DNA of 64,000 nucleotides from assembly GCA_027625915.1 (NCBI GenBank), contig JANTQA010000051.1, positions 124,501 to 188,500 on the forward strand. Direction: 5' to 3'. Made by a program: the position numbers and the translations under genes. The notes under the pieces are model-generated. The model was not told where the DNA came from, made no database searches, and was given only the letters and a program-made list of their open reading frames with translations. Positions within the stretch are counted from its first letter, which is position 1; every line of letters begins with the position of its first letter. Shown here one piece after another: positions 12,185 to 24,142 of the stretch. The DNA is from Anaeramoeba flamelloides. Its lineage: Eukaryota > Metamonada > Anaeramoebidae.

Positions 12185-15100
12185 TCAGAAAATTAAATTT
12201 TTATTTTTTTTTTTTAAACTAAATAATCTTTTCTTTATTTTTATTTTATTTTTTTTTTGATCATTTGTATTTTGAGGATTTTTTATTATAAATATAATAT
12301 AATAATTTAATAATCTAGAAAATGATATTTTTTGAATAATTGTTGCTTTATTTGTATACCATCCAAGCAGAATTGATGACAAATTCTTGATCCAAATATT
12401 TTTATAGCAATTGATTATATTTTGATTTTTTATTTTATATTTTTCATTATTTAATTTTTGTTTCAAGATAAATTGTTTTATAAAATTTGAAAGATTGAAT
12501 AACTTTTTTGGATTATTTATAGAGCCTAAATATTTTAAAATAATTAAAAAATTTGATTTATTTTGAATCACTTGAATAAATTTTTTTTCATTTTTTGAAA
12601 TATTTTTTTGGAGTTGAATTTTTTTTTTATTTATATTATTCTTCCTATTACCATTATCCTTATCATATGATGAAGGTAAAAATATAGATTTTTTTTCATC
12701 TTTTAATTTATTTTTTAATTTAATTTTGGATTTAATTTCGATCAAGACAATTAAAACCCATAAAATTATACTCAAAAAGATGAAAAAAATGATAAAATTT
12801 GCAACTACATTTTTTGTTTTTTCAGAACTATTCTTAAATTCTTGTGAAACAAAATATAACCCAGTAAATAAAATAAATTGTGTAATTACCAATAGACAAA
12901 ATTCCAAAAAGTTTCTAGGCTTTGTATTAAAAGGATTACAATAAGATTGGATGAGAATTGAAAATAAAAAGATTAAAATAAATAAAATAATCTGAATATT
13001 TGGTACAGCTGATAGATAGAGAACAATGATTACAACAACAATTTTTCTCAACGTTAGAACAAATTCCCAAAAGAACCATTCCTTTTTAAATTTGTTTGTC
13101 AATAAGCCAAATCTTTGATTGAAGGTCTTTTCATCAACTTTTTTCGAATGATAATATAAAGACCAACCAAGGAATATTGGAATACCGATTATATATAAGA
13201 TTCCAAAGATAATTACAAACGGAAGCAATCGATACCACCATTCATCAAAACAATTATATTGTAAATTGGCTTTCAATTGATAAGAATATACTTGATTATT
13301 TTGATTGGTAATTTTTGTACAATCAAAAATTTCCAATATTTTTAAACATAAAATCAAATACATTAAAAATATAAATGCAACAAAGGAATTAATACAATTG
13401 TTTGTAAAATCCTTCAAATTATTTTTGTCCATTCCATTGACCCAAAAGTAAAAACAATAATATTTTAAATAAGCAAATGGTTTTAAGAATTTGTTTTGTT
13501 GATTTCCACTTGGCTTTATAAATAGATTTGGGAATTTATTTAATAATTTTGGTCCAATTATTTTGATAATATTGGAATGTAATACAAGCAAAATAAAGAA
13601 ACACACAAACAATAATATTATAAAAATCGGTAATAACATTAACACAAACCATTTTTCAGTATAACTTAAATTTAATGAACATTCCAAAGCAAGCATATCA
13701 AGATTTAAATTGAAAAATGTAAAATTTTTAAAGAAATTTTGCATTTTGAATGGCCAATTAAACAACATTTTTGGAAACAAGACAATAATTTGGAAAAAGG
13801 AAATCAAAATGGTTAGAGAACCAAAATAGCTTTCTCCTTTTTTCGCAACAAATATCAATAAAACAACAAATACCAATAATAAAAAAAAGGCAAGTAATAA
13901 TCGAAACCAATTATTATCTGGACATGTTAAACATTGTTCTTCAAATTTATAAAACCCACTCAAGCATTGTTCACATTGGAACCCTGTATATCCTAATTCA
14001 CCACTACATACCCCGATTCCATTTCCAGGACATGCATCTTCAATTTTGCATTCAATTAAATCCTGTGGATTGTCATTGGAATTCCAATAACCCGATTGCG
14101 GTTTTGGATTTTGTTGATTTAATTGATCGCAAATTCCATTTGTGGGGCATTTTTCACAACTTTCCCCTGCTTTGCCAAAATACCCAACTGAACAAAAGCA
14201 TTCCTTAGGATCAATAGTGTTACTTTTTAAGGTTATACTATTCATCGGACAATAATTACATTTGTATGATCCAGTATTGGATTGCCAAGTATTGAATGAG
14301 CATGGCTTGCATTGCACAGAATGCAATTCATCTTGATACTCTCCAGCTGAGCAGTACTGACAAATTGTTTGCCCTTCGTGATTTGAATAGCTCCCTGTTG
14401 AACAATCTAGGCAGGTAGTTGAATTTCTCTTATTATTATATTGACCTTGGATGCATAAAGAACAACTACTTGATCCCTCTTGATCAGAATATGAACCGAT
14501 TTCACATTCAAAACAATCACTACTTGAAGTTGATCCATGATTTGAATTGTAAGATCCTTTTTTACATTTTATACATTCAACTTGTCCTTCTTGATCTTGG
14601 TATGAACCCTGATCACATTTTGTACATTCTGTTGATTGTCCAATTTGATCAGAATAGGTGCCTTTTTCACATCGAATACAATCACTACTTGAATTTGATC
14701 CATCATTTGCATTATAGAAACCTGCATCACATTTTATACATTCAAGTTTTCCTGTTTGATCTTGATATGAACCAGGATCACATTTTGGACATTTTGCTTG
14801 TCCTGTTTGATTTGAATAGGTACCTTTTTCACACGGAATACAATCACTGCTTGAATCTGATCCTTGTTTTGAATTAAACAAACCAGGATCACATTTTATA
14901 CAATTGTTTTGTCCTGCTTGATCTTGATATGAACCAGGATCACATTTTTGACATTCTGATTGTCCAGTTTGATCAGAATAGGTACCTTTTTCACACGGAA
15001 TACAATCATCTATTGAATTTGATCCTTGCTTGGTATTATAGAAACCACCATCACATTTTATACATTTGTTTTGTCCTGCTTGATCTTGATATGAACCAGG

Positions 15101-15972
15101 ATCACATTTTTGACATTCCAATTGCCCAGTTTGATCAGAATAGGTACCTTTTTCACATGGAATACAATCACTGCTTGAATTTGATCCTTGTTTTGTATTA
15201 TAAAAACCAGCATCACATTTTATACATTCAAGTTTTCCTGTTTGATCTTGATATGAACCAAAGTCACATTCTTGACATTTTACTTGTCCAATTTGATCAG
15301 AATATGAACCAATTTCACATGGAATACAATCGTTGATTGAATCTGATCCGTTATTTGAATTATAAAAACCAGCATCACATTCTTTACATTCGGATTGCCC
15401 TTCTTGATCTTGATATGAGCCAGGATCACATTTTTGACATTTCGTAAGCCCACTTTCATTATTAAATTCTCCAGCATCACAAATACTACACACTGTACTA
15501 TTAACTTCTGTAGAATACTGCCCAGATTGACAAAATTCACAGCCAGGTGAAGGTAAATGAGATCCAGGTAAGCAATCACAAGATCCTGTTTCAGGGTTAC
15601 AATTGCCACCCTTGTTACATTCGTCACAACTCTGTAAATCTGGTCCACTCACTATAGCACATGCCGGCCCTTCATATGCGCCAGTCTTGAGTTGATTGAA
15701 TATGTTATCAAAAGATTGAGCAGAATTACCACTAATAATTAAATCTGTATATTTAATTTGTGGTTGAATGTAATTTTCATTTCGATCACAGAACAACCCA
15801 CCTCCTTGTCCGATAGCTTCATTTGATTGAATTCTTACATTCTCAAAATTTAAATAACATCCATAACTTTTTATTATCCCTGTATGGGCTTTATTATCTT
15901 TAATAATACAATTAATAAATTGAATGCTTTTTGAAGAGTTTGGTGAAGAACAGTCTAAATAAAATGGACATC
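12185..15972 (-). CDS. Exon 3 (main exon) of a secreted/membrane protein: beta-helix, cysteine-rich ephrin-receptor-like repeats, multi-TM C-terminus
   Basis: With exons 28278-28101 and 21114-20902 this makes a 1,392-residue protein; both junctions are phase 1. The exon begins after acaaaag| at 15974-15973. The raw frame runs on to 16063, but its first codons lie in a MITE and are intron. In protein numbering: about 131-240 is beta-helix (GGGLFCDRNEN, SGNSA); about 244-814 is cysteine-rich, with GCC2/GCC3-type repeats as in ephrin-receptor-like proteins of protists (CxPCExGTYSDQTGQxxC, six supra-repeats of about 54 residues). About nine hydrophobic segments follow, the first LLLAFFLLLVFVVLLIFV near 819-841. 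A Lys/Asn-rich cytoplasmic tail of about 150 residues ends it. Likely a surface receptor or adhesion protein; a channel role cannot be claimed. A damaged duplicate lies at 50622-56940. This copy has no in-frame stop and is the probable functional one. Confidence 0.8.
14450..15420 (-). repeat. Coding tandem repeat of about 162 bp (six units)
   Basis: Within exon 3, each unit encodes two linked cysteine modules: a CIPCE-GTYSDQTGQ half and a KCDPGSYQDQAGQ/KCDAGFYNTKQGS half. Units differ by few substitutions. The - strand cysteine codons make long + strand frames (14419-14877, 14929-15336) that are only shadows. Tandem identity makes this stretch prone to unequal exchange, and the duplicate at 51.2-52.2 kb has a different unit arrangement. 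Confidence 0.8.
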
Positions 15973-16028
15973 CTTTTGTTTTTTTGTTCATTAGAAGATA
16001 ATATAAATATTGTTTTATTATTATTATA

Positions 16029-16190
16029 CTGGTATTTGAATAATAAATGGGATTTTTTTTCACTTCATTTTTAATTTCTCTTTTTTAAGAGAACATAGAT
16101 CGAGAACCTCTTTCTTTAAGAACTATATTTATAAAAAAAAATATGGAAAAGGAAGTGAAAATTCTTTCCCATTTAGAATTCAAATACCAG
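16029..16190. mobile_element. MITE family B, copy 2 (near-perfect ends)
   Basis: It begins CTGGTATTTGAATAATAAAT and ends with the complement ATTCAAATACCAG, flanked by TA on both sides. The internal words ttcacttcattttta and ggaagtgaaaat are paired. It sits 57 bp upstream of the exon 3 acceptor of the large - strand gene, so that the raw exon frame reads into it. Confidence 0.85.
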
Positions 16191-16549
16191 TATGTCTTAC
16201 AACCAATTTTTCAAATATGGACAAATTTCTTAGATAACGAAACCTAACTTGAAAGTAAAGAAATTTTTAAAACTTTGTATTTCTTTCATCATACAGAAAT
16301 AATTTCAATGGCTAAAGTATTTATTTTCTTCAAAAAGATTGTTTAAAAAATTTTCTTTACCAGATTGTTTTTGTTATCATTTCAATTAGGCAAGTTAAAA
16401 TAGAAATTTAATAACTACCTTTCTACCTTGGGGGTGAGGGTTTAATTTTTATTTTATTTTACATTCACTTCTCAAAAAGAATTTTCATTCTGAAATAAAA
16501 ACTACCAAAAAATTTATTAATTTCTTTTTTTTTTTTTTATTTTGAATTT

Positions 16550-16965
16550 TCAAAAAGGAAAATAATTTCCTCTTTTAGCCGTTAGTTTTTTTTTTCAATT
16601 TTAGAAATAAACAGAAAACTTATAAAAATTTTCAGTTTATTTCTTAAATTAAAAAAAAAACACCGTGAGGTTTCCCCGAATTCAAAAGAATGGAGAAAAA
16701 TCTTTGATTTTGCTATATACTTTTGAATTCCAAGAAAACAGCCGTTAGTTGACGGTACTCTACGGCACTCTGCCGCACTTGTCGTTAGGTTTTTTTTAAT
16801 TAAAGAAATAAAAAGAAAATTTATTTAATTTTCAGTTTATTTCTTAAATTAAAAAAAAATGCCGTTACCTTTTCAAGAATTTAACAGAATTGAGTACAAT
16901 CTATGATTTTTATTCCATCTTTTAAAATTTGGAAAAGCTAGGCACTCTACGGTACTCAACTAATT
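16550..16965. repeat. Modular palindrome array P, copy 1
   Basis: Alternating palindromic modules. Module 1 is an A/T hairpin (agaaataaacagaaaac ... tttcagtttatttct) bounded by long T and A runs. Module 2 is gaattcaaaagaat ... cttttgaatt. Short GC-richer tags (gccgttag, gacggtactctacggcact) join them. Module 1 occurs twice here and module 2 about twice. The same modules form the larger array at 46425-47390. No ORF. Confidence 0.7.
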
Positions 16966-16979
16966 TCTAAATTTTTATT

Positions 16980-18290
16980 TTGAAATTTTAATAAAGAATC
17001 ATTATTTTCATGTTCATTGTGCAATAATAGAATAAATAAGGAATCTTTATTTTGAATAATATCAAAGATATTATTCTTATTATTTTTGTTTATTTGAATT
17101 AATTCCTTAATCCAATTTTTTAGATTTTTTCCATAGAATGGGTAATTTCCATAAGAAAATGTTCGATATCTTCATCCATTTCTGAGTTAAATATTTTTTT
17201 GCATAAATTGCAAAATCTTTGATTTTTTTCTATTCTTTTGAATTCTGGAAAACCTAGGCACTTGACGGTACTTTATGGAACTTATCGACACTACTTTTTG
17301 TTTATATTGTTATTATACCTAATACTTTTTAAATATTACTGGCCTTTCCACCCGGAAATATTTTTTAACTAAGTTTTGTATAAATTGATTAAGATACGCA
17401 TTTAGTAATTTTAGATTTTCTACTTTCCAATTAATATTTTCATTGTCTTTTTTTGAAAATTTTAAATTTTTTGATATGTGTTAAAAACCAAGTTTTTTTA
17501 ATTTATTTTTGAATTTAAATCTTCTTTAAATATATTGAAAATTCTTACTTGATCTATTTTTGCTTCAGTTTTTATAAATTATTCTTGGAGAGTGTGTATT
17601 AATTTTTAAAAAATTTATGTGACTTTTTTATTTATCCAAACATCTATCGAGTCAAAATTTTTTTGGGTTAGATTGAAAATAACTAGGAAATAAAATAGTT
17701 GGCTAATACATTTTGATTTAAACATTTGTAATTTTACTACATTGTCTATTTTTTTTTTTTTTTGGTTAAATTTCATTTTGATTTTTTGAAAATTATCTTT
17801 TACTTTTTATAAAGTTTTTTTTTTAAATGTTTCTCATTTTCAAGCCTAATTCCTAAATATTTTATTTTGGATAATTGGTTTGAAATTAAGATTTTATCAA
17901 TATTTGGATTCATTCCAAATTCTCGGATAATATTATAAATTGTTATTAACTTTTTGTCAATTTCTGAAATTGGTCCTTACATTATTAAAATCAAGTCATC
18001 TACAAACATTTGAACATGATGAACCAGATTTTTTATTTTTTCAATTAAAAAATGGCTAATAAATACAAACATTAAAGGGGAAATAGGACGCACTTGATAA
18101 ACTTCTATTCCTTCTTTTTTAGAATATTTTTGTAACCAAATTTTGATTTTTTCATTTTTAATATATTTATTGAGAGCATAGTGAGCTGGTATATGACTAA
18201 TTGTATCAAAGCATTTTTTAATCACAATCGTGACTATAAAAAATTCTGTATTTTTATAAAAATTGATCAGTATTGTCATAAACACTTTTT
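16980..18290 (-). mobile_element. LINE relic (reverse transcriptase C-terminal half), interrupted by a P unit
   Basis: The - strand frame 18285-17977 holds reverse-transcriptase motifs: a VRPISPLMFVFISH block and the catalytic-loop remnant QMFVDDLILI (F-x-DD). Further 3' the frame breaks but matches the LINE at 54.1-56.4 kb through NINWKVENLKLLN and KKYF near 17350. A CNLCKK...DIEHFLMEI zinc-knuckle remnant follows at 17210-17120. Between these, about 17225-17335, a unit of palindrome family P is inserted. Several stops and shifts make it inactive. It lies in intron 2 of the large - strand gene. Confidence 0.75.
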
Positions 18291-18489
18291 TATACCCGCA
18301 TTAAAAACATACAATATTTTCAAAACTATGGTGATTTTTTTTCTGAAACAATTTTTATATTTTTATTCATTTTTTTGAATCTAAATAAGAAAGTTGATAT
18401 TCTGTAAAAAAAATCAATAAATGAGCTTTATATATTTTTTTTAAAACCCAAACATTATTTTTATGAAAATTAAAAGTAAATAATTTTAG

Positions 18490-19920
18490 ATCAAAACAGA
18501 TAAGAAAGTAATTTTTTCTCAAAATAGTTAAGTATAACACTGTAGCGATGCGTAAAGATTTTGGGAAATGGTTTAGTTATTAGAAAAAGTTTGAAAATTT
18601 TTTGAACTTATTTTTGAATTCTATTTAAGTAAAGTAATTTTTAATTTACAAATAAATTCCACTTTAAAAATGTTATTCGAAGTTATTTTGGAACACTTTA
18701 ACTATTTTTTTTTTTTTTTTGGAATTTTTTTAACCTCATAAATCCCAAAAGATCGCCGTTCTCAAATTTTAATCAATATTTGAACACATAATTTGGTTCA
18801 AGGATCCAAAATACTTATTCAAATAGAGTTTCAAAAATAAGTCCATAATTTAATTTGTAGTGTTTACAAATGGAATAAATTCCATTTCTTTGATTAAAAA
18901 GAATAGTTCAATTCAAACAACGTTTTTGGTTTTGATTCGAAAGAAATCAATAATATTTTTAAAAAATAAAAATTGTCAGATCTCTTTTTTTTTTTGATTT
19001 TGAAAAAAAGAGAGAATAAATATCTTATAAGAGGATTTTGAAAGGAGAAAAAAACAAATTTAGAAATTGAAGAAAAATATTAAAAAAAAAAATAAAACAT
19101 TGTTTTTTACCAACCAAATCAAGTCCAATTTGAAACGAATGTTCAAAATTAGTTATTGTGAAGAATAAAAAATAGATGCAGGAGTTAATGTTTGATCACC
19201 TTTTTGTATGTTTCTTGTTAATTGTGGAATAGAAGAGGAAATAGAGACTATTGAAAAGTTGGACGATCTAGTTTATCTCTCTGGTGGAATTTAAACCAAA
19301 TTTTGTTTCAAGTGGAACTAATTCAATATTTAATTTCAGTGTTTTCAATCATTCAGTTGGGAGAAAAAGATCCTTTGAATAGCAAGTTCCATAAAGTATC
19401 AGTCCAAAATCACATACAGTTAGTTACACTCTTAAGACACAAACTTTGAAATAAAACTAAAACGCAAAAAAAAATCTCAAATTAATGTACAGAATTCAAA
19501 TTCTTTATTTGATTTGTGAAAAAAAAAAAAATTCCAAAAAATGTACCAAAATTTGTAATTTTTTTTCGCCTTAGTTTTATTTCACAGTTTGTGCCTTAAA
19601 AGTGTAACTGACTGTATGAGTTTTTGTTTGTTTTTTTTATTAGTTCTTTGTTGGGCAGAGTTAGATCCTGAGTTCCAAAAATGTTTAGCAACCCATATAG
19701 TTTCATTTGTTCAACAACCACCTTTGTTACAATTTCTCGTTTTGGATCCCCTTACAGACTCAAAATATGATCTTGTTCTCTGAAGCTAAGATGATATTAA
19801 TCTCGTTTGAAGAACTCCTCAATATCATTTTATATCACTTCGAACAATTTTATATTTCTCATTCTTCCATGCCAAACTCGTAACATAAGAAGGTAATTGT
19901 TTCCAAATCAAAACAATAAA
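18490..19920 (+). repeat. Dispersed repeat F, copy 2 (carries MITE A copy 3)
   Basis: The longest copy of repeat F, collinear with 42720-44150 including the distal part (ttctcgttttggatcccc, atgatattaatctcg, ggtaattgtttc). MITE A at 19427-19614 is inserted in it. MITE A also sits in copy 3 (43849-44045), but at a different point in the repeat, so the two insertions look independent. Confidence 0.6.
19427..19614. mobile_element. MITE family A, copy 3
   Basis: Starts CAGTTAG after TA and ends GACTG before TA (19615-19616). Arms contain cttaagacacaaactttg and caca..gtttgtgccttaaaagt. Length about 188 bp. Confidence 0.8.
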
Positions 19921-20434
19921 GACAAATATTGATTTCTTAAAGTTTTAGTAATAAAAAAGAAATTCTATAAAAATAAAAAATCAAAAATAAAATTCTTTAA
20001 AAATAGAATATTTTAAGGGTCTAGTCATTTACCGTGAAAAGGCACCATACTCAAGGGGTGACCTGAGACCAAAAAGAGTATTGTGAAATAGGCCTTCTTT
20101 TGGTAGACAAAATTCAAATAACTAAAAAAAAAATTCCATAGGATCTCTTTGACAAAAAATTCAACGAAGAAAAAGAGTTCTCAATTTCAAAAAATCAAAA
20201 TTTTAAAAAAAAATTCATCTTTTCTCATTTTCTTTTTCAAAAGAGGTTCAATTTCTTTAATTTAAAACAAATTGATTTCTTGTATTTCGCAATCAATTTT
20301 ATTCGATTTAGTCTGATTTGTGGTTATTTTAAAACCCTCTAAATTTGACCAAGTAAGGATTAGGTAATAGTCTTTCAATAAAAATAACTCATTTGAAAAA
20401 AGAAAAAAAAGAAAAAAAAAGTCACCAAGATCTC

Positions 20435-20539
20435 AAAAAGCGCCAAAGAGCGACACTTCAAAACGGACATAGTTGTTTTCAGAATTATAATTCAAACCAT
20501 TCTAATTGGAAATTGAGTGTCGCTCTTTGGCGCTTTTTT
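20435..20539 (+). ncRNA. Hairpin with 23-bp perfect arms, paralogue in position of the hairpin at 417-521
   Basis: Arm 20435-20457 (gcgccaaagagcgacact core) is exactly complementary to 20516-20539, with a 58-base loop. The arms are GC-richer than anything nearby. The segment 20570-20720 downstream is homologous to 535-680, including the gatcgat core, tttttgattggt, the t-rich acceptor-like end and the FHRND/FYRNN-coding end. The arm sequence is unrelated to that at 417-521 although arm and loop lengths agree. Candidate small-RNA precursor or recently replaced foldback; no expression evidence. Confidence 0.45.
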
Positions 20540-20720
20540 CTAAAAATGTACTCATTTTTAGTTGTTGATTTTTGGAGATCGATCGTACATCATAGGTTGG
20601 TATGTTTTTGATTGGTGTTAGGCCCTCAATAAAATTACTAAAAAGTTTTTTTCCATTTCAGAATAAAAAATTTCACCGTAATGACTCTACCCTTAAAGTA
20701 ATCATTTTTTCAAAAAAACA
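20540..20720 (+). pseudogene. Diverged copy of the left-edge gene's last intron and exon
   Basis: It matches 535-680. The frame after the acceptor-like atttcag keeps FHRNDSTLKV against FYRNNLNLKV, but the start of the exon is shifted and the stop is lost. A possible upstream exon remnant near 20290-20350 is too diverged to trust. It lies on the + strand inside intron 2 of the large - strand gene, so it is a fragment. Confidence 0.4.
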
Positions 20721-20901
20721 AATATTTTTTCAAATAAATTAGAAAATTCTGAAAAATTTGAATTAAATTCTATTCCTAAGTTAATTTTTTTCTTAAAAAT
20801 ATCAATGTGTTTACATTTAAAATTGATTTAACTTTAGTTATTTTATTTGATCTTGGAAATCTAAATAGAAATAAAATAAAAAGTAAAACAGTAACTCTTA
20901 C

Positions 20902-21114
20902 CATGTAAGTTGTTAACCCGAAAATTTTGAATTGTGAACCCATTAATAATGAAATCATTGCTTTGGAGGTGAAAGGCTCTCACATTAAATCCGTTTCCAT
21001 CAATTATTGTTTCTTCAGCAGGGTAAGACGTTGCAATTATTGTTAAATCCTTAGACGTACTTATTTCGCTCTCAAAAGTGTAAGTACCAGGACCAACACA
21101 AATTATATCATTAT
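20902..21114 (-). CDS. Exon 2 of the large secreted/membrane protein gene (beta-helix)
   Basis: 213 bp, 71 codons, phase 1 at both ends. It encodes NDIICVGPGTYTF, then DLTIIATSYPAEETIIDGNG, then FIINGFTIQNFR, which are classic right-handed beta-helix rungs. The acceptor is atatag| at 21116-21115, and in transcript sense it is preceded by a long pyrimidine tract (21137-21206). The donor is CATG|GTAAGAG, a consensus site. Exon 1 (28278-28101) ends with one base of a codon, and joining gives SAN-NDIICVGPGTY, a natural continuation. Exon 3 then adds GA to complete Gly before CPFYLDCSS. The match of phase, splice sites and fold makes the assignment strong, although the introns are about 7 and 5 kb. 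Confidence 0.75.
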
Positions 21115-21136
21115 CTATATATAAATTCCAAATTGA

Positions 21137-21206
21137 AGATTGAAGAAGAAGAAAAAAAAAAAAGAAAAGAAAAGAAAAAGAAGAGAGATTGTTAGAAGAA
21201 GAAGGT
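21137..21206 (-). promoter_or_regulatory. Polypyrimidine tract of the exon 2 acceptor (transcript sense)
   Basis: On the + strand a run of A/G only (aagaagaag, aaaagaaaag). On the transcribed - strand it is a C/T tract ending about 25 bases before the atatag acceptor, as expected for a 3' splice site. Confidence 0.55.
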
Positions 21207-21664
21207 TAAAGGATTTTTGTTTATTTGTTTCTTCCAAAAATTGGAATTTTGGATTTAAGTATTACGACCATTGAAATGGGAAAAAAAAAAAAAAAAAGTA
21301 TATTGCATGAAGAGTAAAGTCTTGTTATTTTGTAACAGTGTTGGCCAATCTTATCTTCAACTGAATTTTTTGGTTTGTTAAAAAAATTAAATTATTTTGT
21401 AATCAATTTCTGAAACAAAAATTTGATCAAGAAAAGTTTTAACTAGATTTAGAAATATTTTTAATATTAAATCAGGTTTTAATTTTTAAATGTTGAGAGT
21501 ATTATTTATAGTGGTGTAAATAACATTGTGTTTTTAACTTTTCACCTCTTATGAAAATTTAACTCATTTAAAATAAATTAACTTATTTTCAAAATAAAAG
21601 AAATTACCCAATATGATGATAATAACATATAAACAAAAAATTACAATACATATGTAAATTGGAT

Positions 21665-22160
21665 TAATATAACAGATTTAAATAATCTATTGTTTAAATT
21701 ATTTTGAAGAGAATTGATATTAAATAAAATTTTCAGGTTGTTGTATGTATCTTTAGATTTTTTTTTAAATTATAAACTATATATGAAAATTTATCTAAAT
21801 CAATACCCAAATATTTAATCTTATTTTAAATATTTAGGAATAGCTATTTTGTCTTTATTAGGTTTTAGTCCAAATTGAATAATAATTTCATATATTGAAT
21901 TTAATTTTTGATTTTAATATTTTTTATTTCCTTTTGTAATAAAGATTAAACTGTTTGTAATCATTTGATAATGATCTTTCGTTTGTATAATTTTAGTAGA
22001 AGAAAATGTGAAATAGGAGTAAATAATATAGGTTATAAAGAATCCCCTTGGAATATACCAAGTCCTTCTCCTTTTTAACAATTGATTAATAAAATTTTTT
22101 ATAAATTTCCTCTAAAATAAATGGGTTTTTTTTTGTTTTTCAAATTTTTTCAAATTAAAT
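21665..22160 (-). mobile_element. LINE relic, short reverse-transcriptase fragment
   Basis: Collinear with 54866-55290 of the LINE in the membrane-protein pseudogene, through tataaactatatatgaaa, ttaggttttagtccaaattg and accaagtccttctcct. It covers the RT catalytic region to the thumb but has several stops. It lies in intron 1 of the large - strand gene. Confidence 0.75.
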
Positions 22161-22467
22161 TAATCAATACATTGAACTCAATCCCAATTCAAAATTTGAA
22201 TAATTGAGTAAAATAAACATTAAAAAAAAAAATCTATGATATTACCATAGAATACTTTTTGACCAATATTGCCCAACATACCATTGGAAAAAAGAAGTTC
22301 AAAACTAAATAACCCCTAATCACACAAAAAAGACACGTAAATTCATTAGAATCAAAAGACTTCAAGTTTTTTATTATCAGTTATTTTTAACATCTTTAGT
22401 ATTTTTTTTTTCTCTTCTTTTTTGCATTTCTTTCTTTTTGAGAGATTTTATTTTATTTTTCTAAAGT

Positions 22468-22922
22468 AGTGAAAAAAATACCTGACAAGATTTTGAATTG
22501 TGAATATTAGTAAAATTATTGTGTGATTTCTTTTATTTAAAAAAAAATCCTTTTTTTAACAATCAAACTTTTTAAATTATAACTCATCCAATTATTAAAA
22601 TGATGGTTAATAAAAATACACTTGTTCAAAACATTATTCAATCAATCAAAAAACAAGAAGAAAAATTATCATTTTCCAAACTCCTAGTGAACCTTTATAA
22701 AACTACGATTGTTTTTCAAAAAAAGTTGTTCTACTTAGGCTATCAGAGAATTACTCGAGTATTCTAGAGATACCCCCCCCCACTTTAATGAACTTTAAGT
22801 AGGTTTATTACTAGGCTCATAAGAAATTTGGTTTTTTATAAAAAGAATTTGATTGAAAATAAAAAAAATTACACATAGGTTTTCCTAAAATTCACAATTA
22901 AAAATCTTGTCAGGGATTTTTT
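22468..22922. mobile_element. Element of about 455 bp with 30-bp inverted ends
   Basis: The left end (gaaaaaaatacctgacaaga, then ttttgaattgtgaat) pairs with the right end (attcacaattaaaaatcttg, then tcagggattttttt). There is no ORF inside, and a run of nine C lies at 22774-22782. Only one copy is seen in this window. Confidence 0.55.
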
Positions 22923-23119
22923 TCATGTCCGGTTTTTTTTTTTCCATGACTTTATAAAGATTTTTTTTTTCTCTTATTCTCTTTTTATTAAGAAAACTAA
23001 ATCAAGTTTAAAATTCTTTCGAAAACCTGTGTTTATAACAATACATTCTTTGAATTGGAAGTTTCAATCTGCCATTTCAAATTTCTCTCATTAGCCGATT
23101 AAAGAATTCATTCATTTAA

Positions 23120-23700
23120 CCCTTAACAATAATAATCTAATTCAAAATGTTTCTTCAGAAAAAAAAATTCAATTTCTGAAATATAAAATCTTATTTAATC
23201 AATTCTTGAAGAAATACCAAATTAGATACATTCACTAATTGAAACCAAATAATTCTTTATAAATTTCAAGACTCATAAAACAAAAAAAAACAAATAATTA
23301 TCAAGACTAACAAATCGAAGCTGTGTTAAAATTTTTGGAGAGAGCAAAACATAAAAAAAAATTTTGCAAAGTTAAATTTTTTTTTAAATTCTATTAACAA
23401 TTATTGATGAATCAAATGGTTAGATACCATTAACTAATTTTGTTTGATGTTTTTATCTTTTAAAAAATTCAACTTTAATCTAATATTAATCTTTCAGAAA
23501 AATTATTTCAATCAACTGAAACAAGTTATGTAATATAAAAAAAACATGAAAAAGAAAAAATTAAAAAGATGAAAAAATGATTTTCATATTTTTTAAAAAA
23601 TCAAAATTATTTCTAATTTGAATGAAATTGAATTATTATTATTCTTTCAACTGTTTTAACTTTGTCTAAATTTTTGGAATTTAGGTTACAATTAGCTTTA
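23120..23700 (-). repeat. Dispersed repeat D, single copy (left-arm orientation)
   Basis: Matches 33176-33722 in the same order: cttatttaatcaattcttga, ccattaactaattttg, gttttaactttgtctaaat, ttttggaattta. More diverged than the copies at 1 and 33 kb. Confidence 0.65.
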
Positions 23701-23950
23701 TACAAAAGGAAACAAAAAATTATCAGTTTTTGGGTTTTTATGTTCATAATTATTGATCTATTCTTTGAAATTAAAAAATTAAAAAAATAGTTAAGATTGG
23801 GGATTCTAAAGATGAATTATGAAATAAAGGGTACTATTATTTTGAGTTTCTATTTTTAAATAAAATTTTGAAATTTTTGTAAAAATTCCAAATCTAAAGT
23901 TAATTGTGAATTTGATCTAAAAATTCCAACCTAACCATTTTTGATATAAT

Positions 23951-24142
23951 CAGTTCCACTTTTAAAACACAAACTTTGAATGGAAATTAAGACATAAAAA
24001 TTCTCAAATTAAGATACAAAATTCAAATTTTAGTAAAATAATTTGTGTAAAAAAAAAATTCCAAAAGTTGTGCCTTAATTTGAGATTTTTTTTTGTGCCT
24101 TAATTTTCGTTCAAAGTTTGTGTTTTAAAAGTAAAACTGACT
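23951..24142. mobile_element. MITE family A, copy 4
   Basis: Begins cagttccacttttaaaacac and ends with the complement gttttaaaagtaaaactg. It carries the family's central aattcaaattttagtaaaat and gccttaatttgagatttttt. Located in intron 1 of the large - strand gene. Confidence 0.8.

Noticed and set aside
14419-15336. Long + strand frames (152 and 135 codons)
   Set aside because: They are antisense shadows of the cysteine-rich repeats of the - strand gene; the peptide repeats only because the DNA repeats.
14450-15420. Regularly spaced repeats that might suggest a CRISPR array
   Set aside because: The units are coding, about 162 bp, with no constant short repeat and variable spacer pattern; the genome is eukaryotic.
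15973-16063. N-terminal extension of the membrane-protein exon 3 frame
   Set aside because: It reads into a TA-flanked MITE and the intron; the phase-matched acceptor at 15974-15973 fits exon 2.
6408-16063. Simple large inverted duplication of the B-box and membrane-protein genes (6-16 kb against 32-57 kb)
   Set aside because: Both pairs are inverted, but gene order is not mirrored as one inversion-duplication would require, so the two duplications are separate events.
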